Assembly (NCBI GenBank): GCA_963969595.1
Contig: OZ018408.1
Location: 34,224,108-34,288,107 of the forward strand
Origin: Neckera pumila
Taxonomy: Eukaryota; Streptophyta; Bryopsida; Hypnales; Neckeraceae
Reading direction: 5' to 3'
DNA length: 64,000 nucleotides
Every line of letters starts with the position of its first letter. Position 1 is the first letter of the stretch. A program made the position numbers and the translations under genes. Of this stretch, positions 48,606 through 61,179 are shown piece by piece. The notes under the pieces were generated by a model. The model was not told where the DNA came from and did not search any database. It saw nothing but the letters and a program-made list of their open reading frames with translations.

Positions 48606-48935
48606 AACATGGTCTGTCATAGACACGTATTAAGTTAATGGTGGCACTAACTATACTCGTTCATGTGGCATATTTAGTATAAACATTCCAAACATATTAT
48701 TTATTAATATAGTTGTAATATCTAGGCTTCTCTTTTCTTCATTTGAATCAACAATATTCTTGCATGGTCATGAACATGGTCCGTCATATAGTTTTTGACA
48801 CATATTACGTTAATGGTGGCATTCACTATGCTTGTCCATGTGGCATACTTTGTAGAGTAATTCCAAATATATTATTTACTAATATGGTTGTAATATCTAG
48901 GTTTTTCTTTTCTTCATTTGAATCAACAATATAAG
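48606..48935 (+). repeat. Two-copy tandem duplication, about 160 bp per unit
   Basis: Both units start ACATGGTC(T/C)GTCATA, continue through TTAATGGTGGCA and GTCATGTGGCATA-like phrases, and end TCTTTTCTTCATTTGAATCA followed by ACAATAT. The second starts near 48772. Confidence 0.8.
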
Positions 48936-51900
48936 AAGTCATTAAGACTATATGGTAAGTAGATTACAAAAGGAAAAAACCTAGGATTTTCAATACTTTC
49001 AAAGATCAAATAAGGAACAAAATTTGTTTTTTTTGAAAAATTAAAAAAAGAGGTAAGATTTTGAACATCTCCTTGAATTTTGACATCTTTTTTTCCCTAA
49101 TTAACTCCCCTCTTTTGCCTTTGTCCCTTTAACTATAACTTTTGTGACATTTAGGATAAACCTTCAAGGGTTCAATCTTGTCTTTTCATCTAAGAACAAT
49201 TCATGTCCTACTAACATTTGAAAAAGTAAACCAAATTCCAAATCTGACACCCAAATGTGACACCAACTAATGAAAAACTTAACAACTTTGTTTGTGCTAT
49301 CAATAGCAATTTCTATTTCACATTTTGTAGTATTGTTATCAATTATTGCAATCTGAGGTCATTCAAATTGCTAAAACCCCTTGTAGAAATTTGGATTCCG
49401 ATTCAGAAATCACTTCTTTTCCAAGCTACTAGCGAAGGCCCTACTTGTACAACCATTTGCAAAAAACTCATTCTACTTCAGAAAGAATCATTATGCGTTC
49501 CTGTGGTAATATGCTCGATAAGGTCCAAGAAAATCTGCTGTCAAAAACTGAACATAACACACTTTTTGAAAATGTTTAGAATATCTTGTCAAAGTTGAAA
49601 ATCCTCATAACTAAATACCGTTATCTACCCACACTGTACATTCAGTACCTCAATATGTACCAAATCTGCAGGATTTAATAGAAAACAGGAACAGTCTTAG
49701 TATCAGTAACCTTACACTGATTTCCTAAGAAACCTGTGGATATTGCTCCTCACCAAAAGGTGAAAATCGTGTGAAACAACTCATTCTGGTTCAGAAAGAA
49801 TCGAGCATATTCCATTGATGTGATGGACATCTGTTGTCACTGACTTTGAGTAATCTGTGCCATCTACCCTACTTAACACAGTTCGAAGCTGCCATGCTTG
49901 AGACGAAGACCCCAACTGCTAATTCAATTCATAACAAGTTACAACTTGGTCGGTGTTCAGGTAGGGGTATCACATTCCATCACTTAGGTACGGCACGATA
50001 ATTGTTGGTAGAAGGAAAATGAGGAAATACACAAGATATAAGGCAGTCAAAGGAAAGCATTCAAATATGCCAAAGACAACGTTCATCATTGCACCAAACC
50101 TGAACCTTTATGAGGCTCAAGAAAACATGTAACGTCTCGCAGACCTCTCAACTGAGTCAGTGGGTCCTGTCTTCGGGAAAATCCGATAGTTCGCTACAGT
50201 TATAGAATGCCTGGTTGAACTTGGGTTCCTGAAGTATGAAAGTGCAAACAGAAAGGCAACTTCCGACACGACCACCGTTGACATCAAAAATTTCCTCACC
50301 CTCTTCAAAGTTGTGTCTGAGTATTGACTTACGGTTGAGAAAGGAATGTGGACGCAGTGATCGACACAGGGAAGAATCAAAAGCCTCCACATGGTGAGCG
50401 ATTCCTGCAAAATATGTCAAAGCAGCTGCTGGTGAGCAATTCGAAGTGCTGATTATTTACAAGAATGGCAAAAGTCAATGATGGGGGAGAACTTTGATCT
50501 GTCGGTCTACCCTAAACACTGCTTTATGTCCCACCTTTTGACTAACTTTAATGGGATAATCTTGACTCTCCGAAGACAGTTGTATCTCCTGTTGGGACTG
50601 CTCATGTAAGGATTTCAAGCTACGCACTCATCAAACAAAAAGCAGTGAACGGGTCACTTGTGGCTATTCTGCAACCAGGTCTCAAGAAAATGTGGAAACA
50701 GAATCCCCAAACGTGCAAGCTAGGAATGTACCGAAGTGGCCTAAGCCCTGAGCATGACTTACTGCCATATAGAATCAAACATTCTTATCAATGTGACACA
50801 TGCATCATGATCACTTGGTACTATGTGGTCAAAGGTCGGTGATCACGTAAATAATACTTCGAACATAGGGATAATACATCTATCAACTATCATTGCTGAC
50901 CATTTATGGCTAGTCAGCACATTATCAGCCACAGTTCCGCAAAAGCAAAGTTCAAATCAGTACGAATCTTGAGCTTTTGCTACGCTGCTAACTGTTTAGA
51001 ATACACTGTTCTGCTGGAGAATTACAACGCGAATTAAAACTTACAAGAATTAAACCTTGAGAAGAAACTGCTGCTCTTCGTCGTCTAGCAACACAAGGTT
51101 GCTCCTAATTTTTCCTTCCCGCTTTCCTCCTATTTTTCCTTTTGTTTTTTGTTGGAATGCAGCATGCATATACTGCCCTGGCATCTACGACAAAGAGCCC
51201 ATGCAGAGAGTATACATCCTCCAGAGCAGGCAACCGGTCAATGGCAAGAACCCACCACCAGAAACAAAAGGACTAACCACCAAACCCAACTTACCGATAC
51301 CTCGAATCTGCTTGGCGCTTTGAACAGCCTTCTCCCCCAGATAGATACTGTGCTTGGTATTGTATGGTGAGAGATCACACAAAAAAACCTGCGAAGAGAA
51401 TCCACGAATATTCTCTGAATTTCTCAGACCTTTTTTTACCTTGCTTTATTCCTCTAATTATGGTCAGTCCTTCGAAGTGCAACTCAATTAAACAGTTTAC
51501 AGTATTTCACTGGAAGCCATGACAAGATAGAGGTACTAATTCCAACACCTGCCTAAATACAACACCCAAAATCTTGCACAATGAGTACGTATTGATTTTG
51601 AGATTGTAAACTACCCTCGGCATTACAACTCATGTCAGCTTTAGATAATCTACCAAGAAACCTTTGAACCCATATAACTCTTGCTTATGGTATCGAAACA
51701 ATGCATTTTCTAGTATGTTAAAAATCTCTTTGATTTGGAAACCAGAATACTTGAAAATCTCACCATTGTAATTTTGCTCAGTGCTCCAAAGATTCTCTTT
51801 TAGATGTGGTTATCTTGGAGCAGTGTGAGGTCATCTTTGGCAGAAGTGTCCTCTCCGGTAGAATGAACGACACCGACTAAAGTTCAATGAACATCTTGCT

Positions 51901-52670
51901 TTTGTTCGCCCTGATACCTACTAACGTGACCTTTCTGTTACTCGAGTTCCAACAGTTTAATTTCAGAGCTCTTAGTTATCTGTGTTTGGTACTCTAATCA
52001 CCGAAGATCATGATCAAGAAAAGTAGGAGACACGTAGCTTGGGCATTTCATTGATACCATGTTCCATCAGTCCCTGCAACCATTTGAAAGCTAATCAGCA
52101 ATGTTTGCAGGATACTTTCGAAGTAAAGATATTAAGGGCTCAAAACTGTGGATTGAAATATCATTCATTGCAAGAGATTCATAATTACTCGAGCCCAAGG
52201 AGAAAAAGGGTCATGGAGGATCTAAAATTAAAAAATGTTGGAGAATCTGAAATTTGAAAATGTTGCGCCCTCCAATCTCTTCACATTGGAATCTTGCTGC
52301 ACTCTTGCTGTATATTGAGCTCATTCGAGTTGCCCCTCATATTTGACGAACAGATCTAAAATGCTAAGGAAATACTTGCTGCACTGACGCAGTCAAACAT
52401 ACTTACTCCATTCACGTATACACAGAGAGAAATGCTGTTATATGAGGCTCACTGCTTAGAGGACAGTCCCACCAAACGGTCGTCTTCTGAGATTTAAAAA
52501 ACAGCAGAAGAAACTGTACAAAACCATAGATAGTCGGTCTAATTACGAACACCTTCCAAGTAGTCGCCTCACTAAATAAGGCACACTATCCGCACTAATT
52601 GAGAATCCTGCGCTAAGAAAATTCAAGTCCACGTTACAACTTGAAAACCTCTACAGTAAGGCTATAGTAA

Positions 52671-52924
52671 TACTCCCTCGATCCGGAAATAAACATCCAT
52701 AGTTTGCATGAAGCACATATACCAATTATATTGACCATATTGTGGAAACCATAATTCAGATAAGTCTAAATTTTATATCAAAATAATCAATAAAGAGCAT
52801 TGCATACGAGAATCAGAACATAAATAATATTGAGCAAATAAAGCCCCCATTTGCCGGCTACTCAAACCACTAACTAATAAAAGTGAGGCCAAATTTTGAC
52901 TCTTATTTCCGGAAGGAGGGAGTA
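52671..52924. mobile_element. Stowaway-like (Tc1/mariner) MITE, copy a
   Basis: The ends TACTCCCTCGATCCGGAAAT and TTTCCGGAAGGAGGGAGTA form the classic Stowaway terminal repeat with TA duplication. The interior shares TTGACCATATTGTG and AAATTTTATATCA stretches with the element at 60.8 kb. It is 254 bp with no coding capacity and lies just downstream of the MPDU1 gene. Confidence 0.88.
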
Positions 52925-53054
52925 TATAACCCTAACCGGTGCTACAACCACAACCTCAGGCTGACACAACCGACATACCTGGTGCTGAATTTAGGGATTG
53001 CGCCACGAATTAGGTCAACATAACATCTACAAAAATCCCGGCTGTTGTCTAAGC

Positions 53055-53780
53055 TTACTCCATTTTCTTCTCCTTCTTCCCTTTCTCCGATGGCGACGCA
53101 TACACAAGTATTTGCGAACACACCGTGCCATGCGTGAGAATCCCTAGCAAGCACCCGACCAGCATACTCAACGGCGCATTCTCTTGCACACTCGTGAAAG
53201 TCCGCACCACACATCCAGCGAACGACAGGAAGCTCGTCACAAAACTCAGCTGCCCCGTGCTCTTGTTCCTGAAATTCTCATAGATTTGCGGGAGCCGCGC
53301 ACAGAAGAAGATGGCGTGCTGGCAAGCGTACAAAGCCTCAATCAGCTGCGCATCGAGCTTGCCGCCCAGGAGCGTCGGTGCCAGAGCGCAGTAGAGCGCG
53401 GTCTTCACCCACGTGGAAGGACCGAGGCTATTCGAGTAGTAGTAAATCAAAGCCAAGCACGCAATGCTCTGCGCCAGGATGAACACGATCTCCCCGTAGG
53501 CGGAGAAGGGAAGCTGCTTGAAGAGGCAGTAGGCCAAGGCGATGGTGAACCCGGCCACTTCGAGCTCGAAGGAAGGGATGCTCAAACCCTTGGTGCTCTT
53601 GTTCTTGAGGATGAGGTAAATCTGGGGGAGCTTGAGGAAGACGGAGGCCACGATGATGGCGTAGCCTAAGAACTTGGAGAGCAAAGGGAGGACGCAGGCT
53701 TGCGACGGAAGCTCGTAATTCTCGACGGATTGCATCAGACAGGAGATGTCCATGCCGGCTAGGGTGGTGGAGGACTTCAT
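53055..53780 (-). CDS. MPDU1: Mannose-P-dolichol utilization defect 1 homologue (PQ-loop protein)
   Basis: A single-exon gene of 241 residues, matching the length of plant and animal MPDU1. In animals MPDU1 is needed in the ER for use of dolichol-phosphate mannose and glucose in N-glycan and GPI assembly. The two hallmark PQ-loops are visible: KLPQIYLILKNKSTKGLS (about 50-67) and ARLPQIYENFRNKSTGQLS (161-179). Several hydrophobic membrane segments flank them. The C-terminus is lysine-rich and ends KKME, fitting the KKXX dilysine ER-retrieval signal. Start choice: the first ATG lies near an upstream AAATTAGGGTTTC leader motif; the ATG at codon 10 is an alternative. No defects seen. Confidence 0.93.
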   Translation of the reverse strand: MKSSTTLAGMDISCLMQSVENYELPSQACVLPLLSKFLGYAIIVASVFLKLPQIYLILKNKSTKGLSIPSFELEVAGFTIALAYCLFKQLPFSAYGEIVFILAQSIACLALIYYYSNSLGPSTWVKTALYCALAPTLLGGKLDAQLIEALYACQHAIFFCARLPQIYENFRNKSTGQLSFVTSFLSFAGCVVRTFTSVQENAPLSMLVGCLLGILTHGTVCSQILVYASPSEKGKKEKKME

Positions 53781-54466
53781 CGCTGCACTGATGCACGTGA
53801 AACCCTAATTTGGAAAAAAAACAGCTTCAGATGGGATCGGGATCGAGAAAGAGAAGCAATTGAGAACTGCAAGCAGTCTCAAGGGTGATGAGAAAACAGA
53901 GCTGGCCTGGAGAAGAAGGGCTGGCGGATTCAAAATCCTATTCCAATGCAGTAATCCAAAAACTTCAGTGCAACTCATAAGAGCCTCTTCGTCAATGTCA
54001 CGTGACATTCATATGACGTTCTGTGTTTAGTAGAATCTCTCCAAAGTAAGGTAGGCAAGCATATTACCACACTGATTTGCAATCTGAGTGTCTTGAGCCA
54101 ATTCCAAGAGGGGCACATATTATTTTTCAGAGGTGTGCACTTGTTTCATTAATCAAAACCAATTGGAATTATAATTTTTCGATTAAAACTGTAATTTCTG
54201 AGAATTTCTGAAGTGGGCTATCATGAAATTACAAAACCGCTCATAAACTAGAGTTATAAATGTTCCATAAACAACCCGTAATGACCCTTCCAAGTATCTA
54301 TTAGCACTTCAGTGTTGACCAAGGAAAAATTGACACATTATCCTTTGTGGCATTTATGCTTTGATTTTGTCAAATAGTGAATGGATTTGGATGGGTTTGC
54401 TGGCGGAATTGGGGCCAAAAGTAGCTTGGCAGAAATAGGAAGCAAGCAGTTTAAGATTGGTTTCCC
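53781..54466. other. Upstream region of MPDU1
   Basis: Contains the TTAGGGTTT motif (minus, near 53800) just before the start, and otherwise no recognisable feature. Confidence 0.4.
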
Positions 54467-55046
54467 TTAACCCCTAAAGCACTAGGGGGGATCCAGATTT
54501 CTAAAATTGTAAAGATCTATCATAAAATGCAACTTAGAACAATATTTTTAATAATGATTCTCAAACAAAAGTTGTAAAATACGATTTATACATCACATCC
54601 ATGCAGCTGACATCCATATAATTGGATCAACAAATACACAAATCAATATTTTTCAATAATATTTGGAACCAAAAATTGAAAATTCCTTCTAAAATCAATT
54701 GTGGATTGAATATTTATAATTTTTACAAGATTTTCTTTCCTACAAGTTTAATATTTGAGTTTTAATGATAGTGATTTTTGAAGATTTTATTTTGTTGTTT
54801 GATTCAAATCATTTTTGAAAGGTCATGTCTTGCACTAAAAAAGTTACTTTTTGAAGCTATACTTATCAATACCTTATGAATTATAGAATATTTGCAAAGC
54901 AAAATCTTCATAATCCATACCATACAACTATTAAAGAACTAACATGAGAATCTCCAAACAAAATTGTTGGATGAAAAATGCATTTTTGTGAGTTTGGAAT
55001 GTGTTTCCGTTCATTCATTATCCAAAATCTGCACTCAAGGGGGTAA
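54467..55046 (+). mobile_element. TTAA-bounded element, family 3, copy a
   Basis: The left end is TTAACCCCTAAAGCACTAGG and the right end CTTGAGTGCAG-complement followed by GGGGGTAA (TTAA mutated to GTAA). It is about 580 bp. Its reverse complement matches 35823-36370, and part of it matches 5030-5150. No coding capacity. Confidence 0.7.
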
Positions 55047-56644
55047 TGTGGCCAGGATTGGGTTGACTATACTACATTAGAGAGGTGATTACATTGTGGA
55101 TGGTCATTGCATTATCCTCTAATAACCCAAGCAACCATTTTATGGTCGTTGCCTCTCTTTTTGAATTGCCCATTTTCAAATTTTGAATTTTTTAAATAAT
55201 GCATTAGATGACATTTCAAGGCATTGGAAGGCCGTTTGAGGCCCGTTTTCCAATCGGGTCCAATTTTGTGAACAGCAATACGGGCTATCAGAATTTTTTT
55301 TCAAATTTCTTTTTTTTTTCAAATATAATTTTAAGCATTTTTTTTTTCAAAAATGATGTGGCACAATGTTGGCCTCATTAGCCAGCTACTGCAATTGCAT
55401 TCCCGCAGTTTGAAAATGCAAAGAACTCTGTGGGAACTCACAATCTCTTAATGCCCTGAAATATCATCTAATGTGAAAATTATTTTAAGCAAATAGATTG
55501 TTTTATAAATCCAATGGCAATAGTTTCAACAAAATCCAAGTTAACTCTGCCTTATGGAATTTTTTAAAGTTCAGTGGTATAGTATATTTTACAGCTCATT
55601 TTTAGCATAGACTTAAATTTTAAATATCTACTAAATTGTGCTGTCAAATCTCAATTTTTTTTGTGGTGCTTACTCTCAATGTGAACTTCAAGATCCTACA
55701 GTTACATTCTATCTTCTCTCAAGAAAAAATGAGCAAACAAATTGCTGAAGTTCTTGGCAAGTTTGGTCTGTTTTGATGATACCCCCGTTTGGATCAATAG
55801 GAATTAATGACGTTTGTATGCGCCCATGGAGGGACTAGGAAATCAATATTACCTTAGAAAGGTTATTACTTTTGAGAATATTACTTTCAAGAAATTGTCA
55901 TGTATAAAACTTCAATAGAGATTTTTTCATTTACTTTATGCAATGCAAATTTAATCAAGCAATGTAGTTGTTTATATCTCTATAAATGGATGAAATGTAC
56001 AAAATATAGATGGAATTTTAATTTTTCATCCCAAAGTGTGTACATTCATCCAAACAAAGAGCAATATTGTCCTAAGAATATGTCGCAATTCCGCAATTTC
56101 ATTCACTAGAAATGGGAGAATGTATCACCTAGTATTCCCTCAAATAAATTGTATTGCTTTTGAATGAAATGCCATATAAAGAAATCCTTTGGATGCGACT
56201 TTCATACAAACCTCATATGGTATGAACTTCAAAGAATTGCAATTTCAAAAGCTTTTGAAAGTGCTTTTTTAACAAAAGAATTCCAGAAGTTAAAATAATT
56301 AAAATGAATGATAATGGACTTAATTTGAACTAAAATCTTCTCACCCCACTTTTCAGTAACACTTTTGAACAGGTAATGAACAATTTCGAGTTCTTCAAGT
56401 ACAAAAATATATAATTTGGTGATGTGAAAGACATGCCTTTGACTCTGAATTTGTTATTTTTGCACTTAGGAGGATGACAATGAAAGTGGCATTTGTACTT
56501 ATAGAAAACTCAAAATTTATTTAAAAAAAAAGGAATTTTAAGTAGGGGTGAGTCTTTTTTAAAGGTTGGCATTTGCAAAGAATGCACATGTCAACCTTTG
56601 CACTTGTGGGTGTCAAGAGATTTTGATGTGTTTTTGTGCTGAAT
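55047..56644. other. Intergenic DNA, no gene recognised
   Basis: AT-rich, with only short frames and no family resemblance. Confidence 0.5.
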
Positions 56645-56919
56645 TTAATCCCTAAAGTTCCATTGTCCCCTTGGGAGACAAAATGATTTTTGGACAGGCT
56701 CCTACGATTTGAATATTAATCATGATTTTCTTAAACATTTTGTGAAGATTAAAAAATTCATTAGCAGCTCTTGGCAAATATAAGTTTTGTTTCAATTAGT
56801 GACCATGAGCAAAAGTTATGGTACAAAAAGCCCTTATTTTTTGCACTTCACAACAAAAATGGTTGAATTTTGAGTGTCCAATTTGGATGGAAATAATGCT
56901 TTATGTTTTTAGGGATTAA
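56645..56919 (+). mobile_element. TTAA-bounded 275-bp MITE, deletion derivative of family 2
   Basis: The ends are TTAATCCCTAAAGTTCC and TTTTTAGGGATTAA. The left portion (CATTGTCCCCTTGGGAGACA) matches the right terminus of the 58.3-59.2 kb element in reverse complement. Most of the interior is missing, leaving the two ends close together. Confidence 0.7.
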
Positions 56920-57325
56920 TTCAGTGTATTACATGTGATTTGTATTTTGCATTACACTCTTTTGAAGGCCGGAGTATCAAGAATAGCTCGTTGTTGCTAC
57001 TAGAATACAAATGGTGCTCAAAAGAAGCATACTTCATTGTATTTCACTTAAATTAGTAGTATAACCATTGCAACATTTGCAATAGCATTTAATATAATAT
57101 AACACTAATGATCCAAAGCAATGAAATTGTGACACTGATTTGTGACACTATGCACTAAATAGAATAGAAATACCTTAATACGGATGACAATCAAGTAAGG
57201 CATACATTTGACATTCTCCTAAAAAACACCAACTACAATTTGCTAGAAGTTGTGACCAATTGATAAAGAAATAAAATGAAAAGGAAGGGTTCAACTAGGT
57301 AAGTCTTTGATATTAAATATGTGTG

Positions 57326-57330
<5 letters not shown>

Positions 57331-57372
<42 letters not shown>

Positions 57373-57480
57373 TTATATTTAGATGCAGATATTTATATAA
57401 ATATGAACATTCATGTATATAAATATAGATATAGATATGATATATATAGATATATATAGATATATATATATAGATATAGT
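57331..57480. repeat. (TA)n and GATATA-type microsatellite
   Basis: A TA run followed by GTATGTAT and repeated TATAGATATA units. Confidence 0.85.
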
Positions 57481-57524
57481 TGATCTAGGTGCAATTTAGC
57501 CCATTATTTTTGGTATAACTTGAG

Positions 57525-58277
57525 TTAACCCTTAAAGGGCCGAGGCCCTTTTTTTGCCAAAAAACACTTAAAATTGCCAATTCTAGAGCAAAAAATTTGA
57601 AAAATATTTTTTATTCACATTTAACTGTAGGATCTTCCACTTAACTAGTATGAGAGTGTGTTGAAAAAAAATTCAAAATTTTCGACCGCACAAATTGCAA
57701 GATATCTACGTTTAAAGTGAAAAAAACAAATTTTTCAACACATTGCGAGACTAGATTTTATGACTTTGACCATTTTTAACTTAAAATTTTTTCACTACAA
57801 AGTTTTGAGCTTTAAATATTTGTAGTGGAGAATTGAGTTGAGAGTCTAGGAAAAAAAAATTCAAAAATACTTAATTATCATTCTTTAAAAAATTGTTAAG
57901 GAGAAGTAGATACAAGATAGAAGGAAAATCTAAAATATTCATATATTTTAGATGGAATTAAAATGCACTAATTCCAATAGTAAGATTGTTCTAACAAGTA
58001 ATATAAATCATACAAACAGAAAAAAAATAAAAAAATAAAATTTTTTGTCCATTTATTTTTCATGCTCGAGCTATCCGCCGTCCAAAGTTTTGAGCTTATT
58101 AGGTCATAACTTTTTTTCCAGGGCACCAATAGTGAAAAAAATTATATTCCCACAAAGCTTATTAGTTTTTCTATCCTCAAAAAAAGTTTCAAAAAATCAC
58201 GACAAAATTTCAGCCCGTAGGTACCTACTTGAAAATGCATTTGTCCCATGAACTGACAAGAGTCCTTTGGGGGTTAA
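57525..58277 (+). mobile_element. TTAA-bounded element, family 2, copy a
   Basis: The left end is TTAACCCTTAAAGGGCCGAG and the right end AGTCCTTTGGGGGTTAA. It is 753 bp. It is homologous along its length to the next element, in the same orientation, but lacks an internal stretch of roughly 200 bp present there. No transposase. Confidence 0.8.
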
Positions 58278-59197
58278 CCCCTAAAGGACCAAGGCCTTTT
58301 TTCTACCAAAAAACTCTCAAAACTACCATTTCTAGAGCAAAGAGTAAAAAAATTTGAAAATTGTTTTTTTTGCATATCCAATTGTAAGATCTTGTACCTA
58401 ACTAGTATGATAATGTGTGGAAAAAATTTCAGAACTTTCACCGCACAAATTGCAAGTTATGTGCGTTTGAAGTGAAAAAAACAAGTTTTTCAGCACATTG
58501 CGGGACTAGATTTTTTGACTTTGAACATTTTTAACTTAAATATTTTGCACTAAAGAGTTTTGATCTTTAAATGTTTCTAGTGGAGAATTGAGTTGAGGGT
58601 CTAGGAAAAAAAAGAAATTCCAAAAAGCTTAATTTTCATTCTTTAATAAATTGTTAAGTAGAAGTAGATACAAGATATAAGGAAAATCTAAAATATTAAT
58701 ATCTTTTAGATGGAATTAAAATGCACTAATTCCAATGGTGAGATTGTTTTAGCACAGAAACTAAACCATGTGGAACCTTTTTTTTTGAAAAATTGCAAAA
58801 ATTGCATTCCAAAATGAATCCTACAAGTTATATTTTTCAAGAAAATACTCTAATTGCCCAAAAAACAAGATTGTCCATGACTTTCTCATAACAAATCCAA
58901 ATGAAATGAATCAAAGCTTTCCAAATAGAAAAAAATATAATCTATAAGGAAAAAAAAAATTTAATTAAATTTTTTGCAAAACTTTTTTGTTGCCCCCTCT
59001 CCCCTATTTTGAGCTTATTTGAGCATAACTTTTGTTGTCGGGCACCAATTGAAAAAAGAATTATATTCCCACAAAGCTCATCAGTTTTTCTATCTCTAAA
59101 AAAAGTTTCAAAAAAACAAAACAAAAATTCAGCCTGTAGGTAGCCTGCCTGAAATCCCATTTGTCCCCCGAAGGGACAATGGTTCTTTAGGGGTTAA
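58274..59197 (+). mobile_element. TTAA-bounded element, family 2, copy b
   Basis: The left end is TTAACCCCTAAAGGACCAAG and the right end GGTTCTTTAGGGGTTAA. It is 924 bp. It directly follows copy a and shares one TTAA with it (58274-58277). No coding capacity. Confidence 0.85.
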
Positions 59198-60846
59198 TAC
59201 CATTATTTGAATATTTGGACTTTGGAAAATAAAATAATTAATTAAATAAGAGATGTTGGATTCAAGTTTGTTAATTGAGGCTTTGGCACATTGATTGACA
59301 ACTAGTATCCATTCAAATACACTACCAAATAACTCATATATATTCATAAGACAAAAAACAATGCATATGAATAGTTTGTGCATGTAGTAATCAATTTCCA
59401 TTTCAATACATCAATTATTACATATTATTTCCAAGTAGGATGTATCCATCTTCTTTAGTAAGCATTTATATTTCCTATTGAGTCACTAAGTAACTTGACA
59501 TCCCTCTCTTTGCACCATCAAGCCATTGGAGTCTTGAAAAGACTTAGAATCAAATTACAATACACCATTGTCTTTGGTTTACTTGTTTGAATTCTTTGGG
59601 AACCATTTTTTTGAATTCTATTCATAAATAAGAAATTAAAAACAAGCACACCTTAGTTTAATGAACTTGACCTCCACTTTCTATCATTTTTGTTGCAAAG
59701 TTAAAAAATAAAAAATAAGCATTTAAATCTACAAATCTCTACTATTTGAATAATAACATTTCCAATTTTGATGAGAATTTTCAATCAATGATGGCAATTT
59801 TTGAAGTGTATAATTCTTTTAAACTCATAGTATCTTTTAAAAGATGGATGGGCATCACTCATGAGTGATATGAGTGGGCATCACTTATTAAGCATGATTA
59901 TGACACATATTATTTCCATTTCATTCCAAATTCAAGATGCATGTTTAGCTTGATATCAAGAGTGATTTTTTATATGGATATTAGGTATATTTTTCTCACT
60001 AAAATTTGATTTCAAATTTATTAGTGCAATAAACCTATGATGCATCCAAAATAATGGTCAAATTTGGAAAAAAAAAATTCTAAAATGCAAGTGAGATTTT
60101 TAAAAATTCATCAATCAAAAGAAAAAATATTGAAAAAAAAAAATATTAGAAATCATTTATATTTTTTAGCCTATGTATAACAATTAATTCTTTGCTAAGG
60201 AATATTGACCTCAACCATCAAGTACGATACAAGATAGTGTGTAAAGGCTTTAGTTAATTTAGAAACATCCCATTTATTTATTTAATGAATTCAAATGTAA
60301 TAATTACATGCTTTAATTCCTACTAGATGAACAAGTAAAAAGGTGGTGGTAGTTGATATTTTGTTGTATTGATTTTTTTCATTTGGTGTGAAAATTATTT
60401 AAAGTATCACCCCTATCATGAATTACTTAACAATCAAGATGGATTTTGACATATTGTCTATTTCCAAAGAATGTCACTTTAAGGCACAAGCAACCTAAAA
60501 AGCCACTTTTTCTACTACGCACAATTATTAACACGTACTAGATTGGTCAATTCTATATTTTTTATTGGTAATTGAAAGAAAGTTCCAATGCACCAAAGAA
60601 CATAATATTTGATAACCGTGTACAAAAGATATTTAAGGGTCAATGTTTTTTGGATAGATGTTCTACAATCCTTTCTTCAACAATAGGTACATATTGATTT
60701 ATAAGACGCATACAAAGTGAGGATTTGAACTTCTCTTCCCCATTAAGAGGTTCAATAGGATAGAAGCACCTAATTGCAATACATTCTCATCTCCAATACC
60801 TATTTGACAAGGTTTCACCGGAGTGGCCTCGTCGACTTCTAAATAC
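59198..60846. other. Intergenic DNA, no gene recognised
   Basis: AT-rich sequence without credible frames or repeats. Confidence 0.5.
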
Positions 60847-61103
60847 TACTCCCTCCGTCCCAAAATGATTGTCCACAATTTTGTTGATGTTTTTTTGAGC
60901 CACTTTCATTGACCATATTGTGAAAAACATAATAAAGAAAGGTTCCAAATTTTATATCACTAGAATCAATGAGGAACATTGCATGTGTTCATTGCAATCT
61001 AAATAATATTAGCCACAAGGAAGTGTTTTTTTGTCCTACTCAAAACAACCTTAAAGAAAGCATGACATGCAAAATGGACAATCATTTCAGGATGGAGGGA
61101 ATA
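60847..61103. mobile_element. Stowaway-like (Tc1/mariner) MITE, copy b
   Basis: It starts TACTCCCTCCGTCCCAAAAT and ends TTTCAGGATGGAGGGAATA, the plant Stowaway terminus with TA duplication. It is about 257 bp and interior-related to the copy at 52.7 kb. Confidence 0.9.
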
Positions 61104-61179
61104 TCACTTTATACTTTGTTGTGAAAATTCATTAACTTTAACTTTTAATAACTAACATACGTGTTGTATCCAGACACGG

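Larger units (their letters stand above)
46851..52670. other. PAL upstream region and intergenic DNA
   Basis: The first 600-700 bases should hold the PAL promoter and leader. A homopolymer T run lies near 47567-47583. From 48 to 52.6 kb I see no convincing gene. Minus frames at 50157-50420 and 51185-51382 are protein-like but unrecognised and have no supporting splice structure. Confidence 0.4.

Noticed and set aside
53184..53796. 161-codon plus-strand and 122-codon minus-strand frames over MPDU1
   Set aside because: Shadows in other frames of the MPDU1 coding sequence, which has clear PQ-loop motifs.
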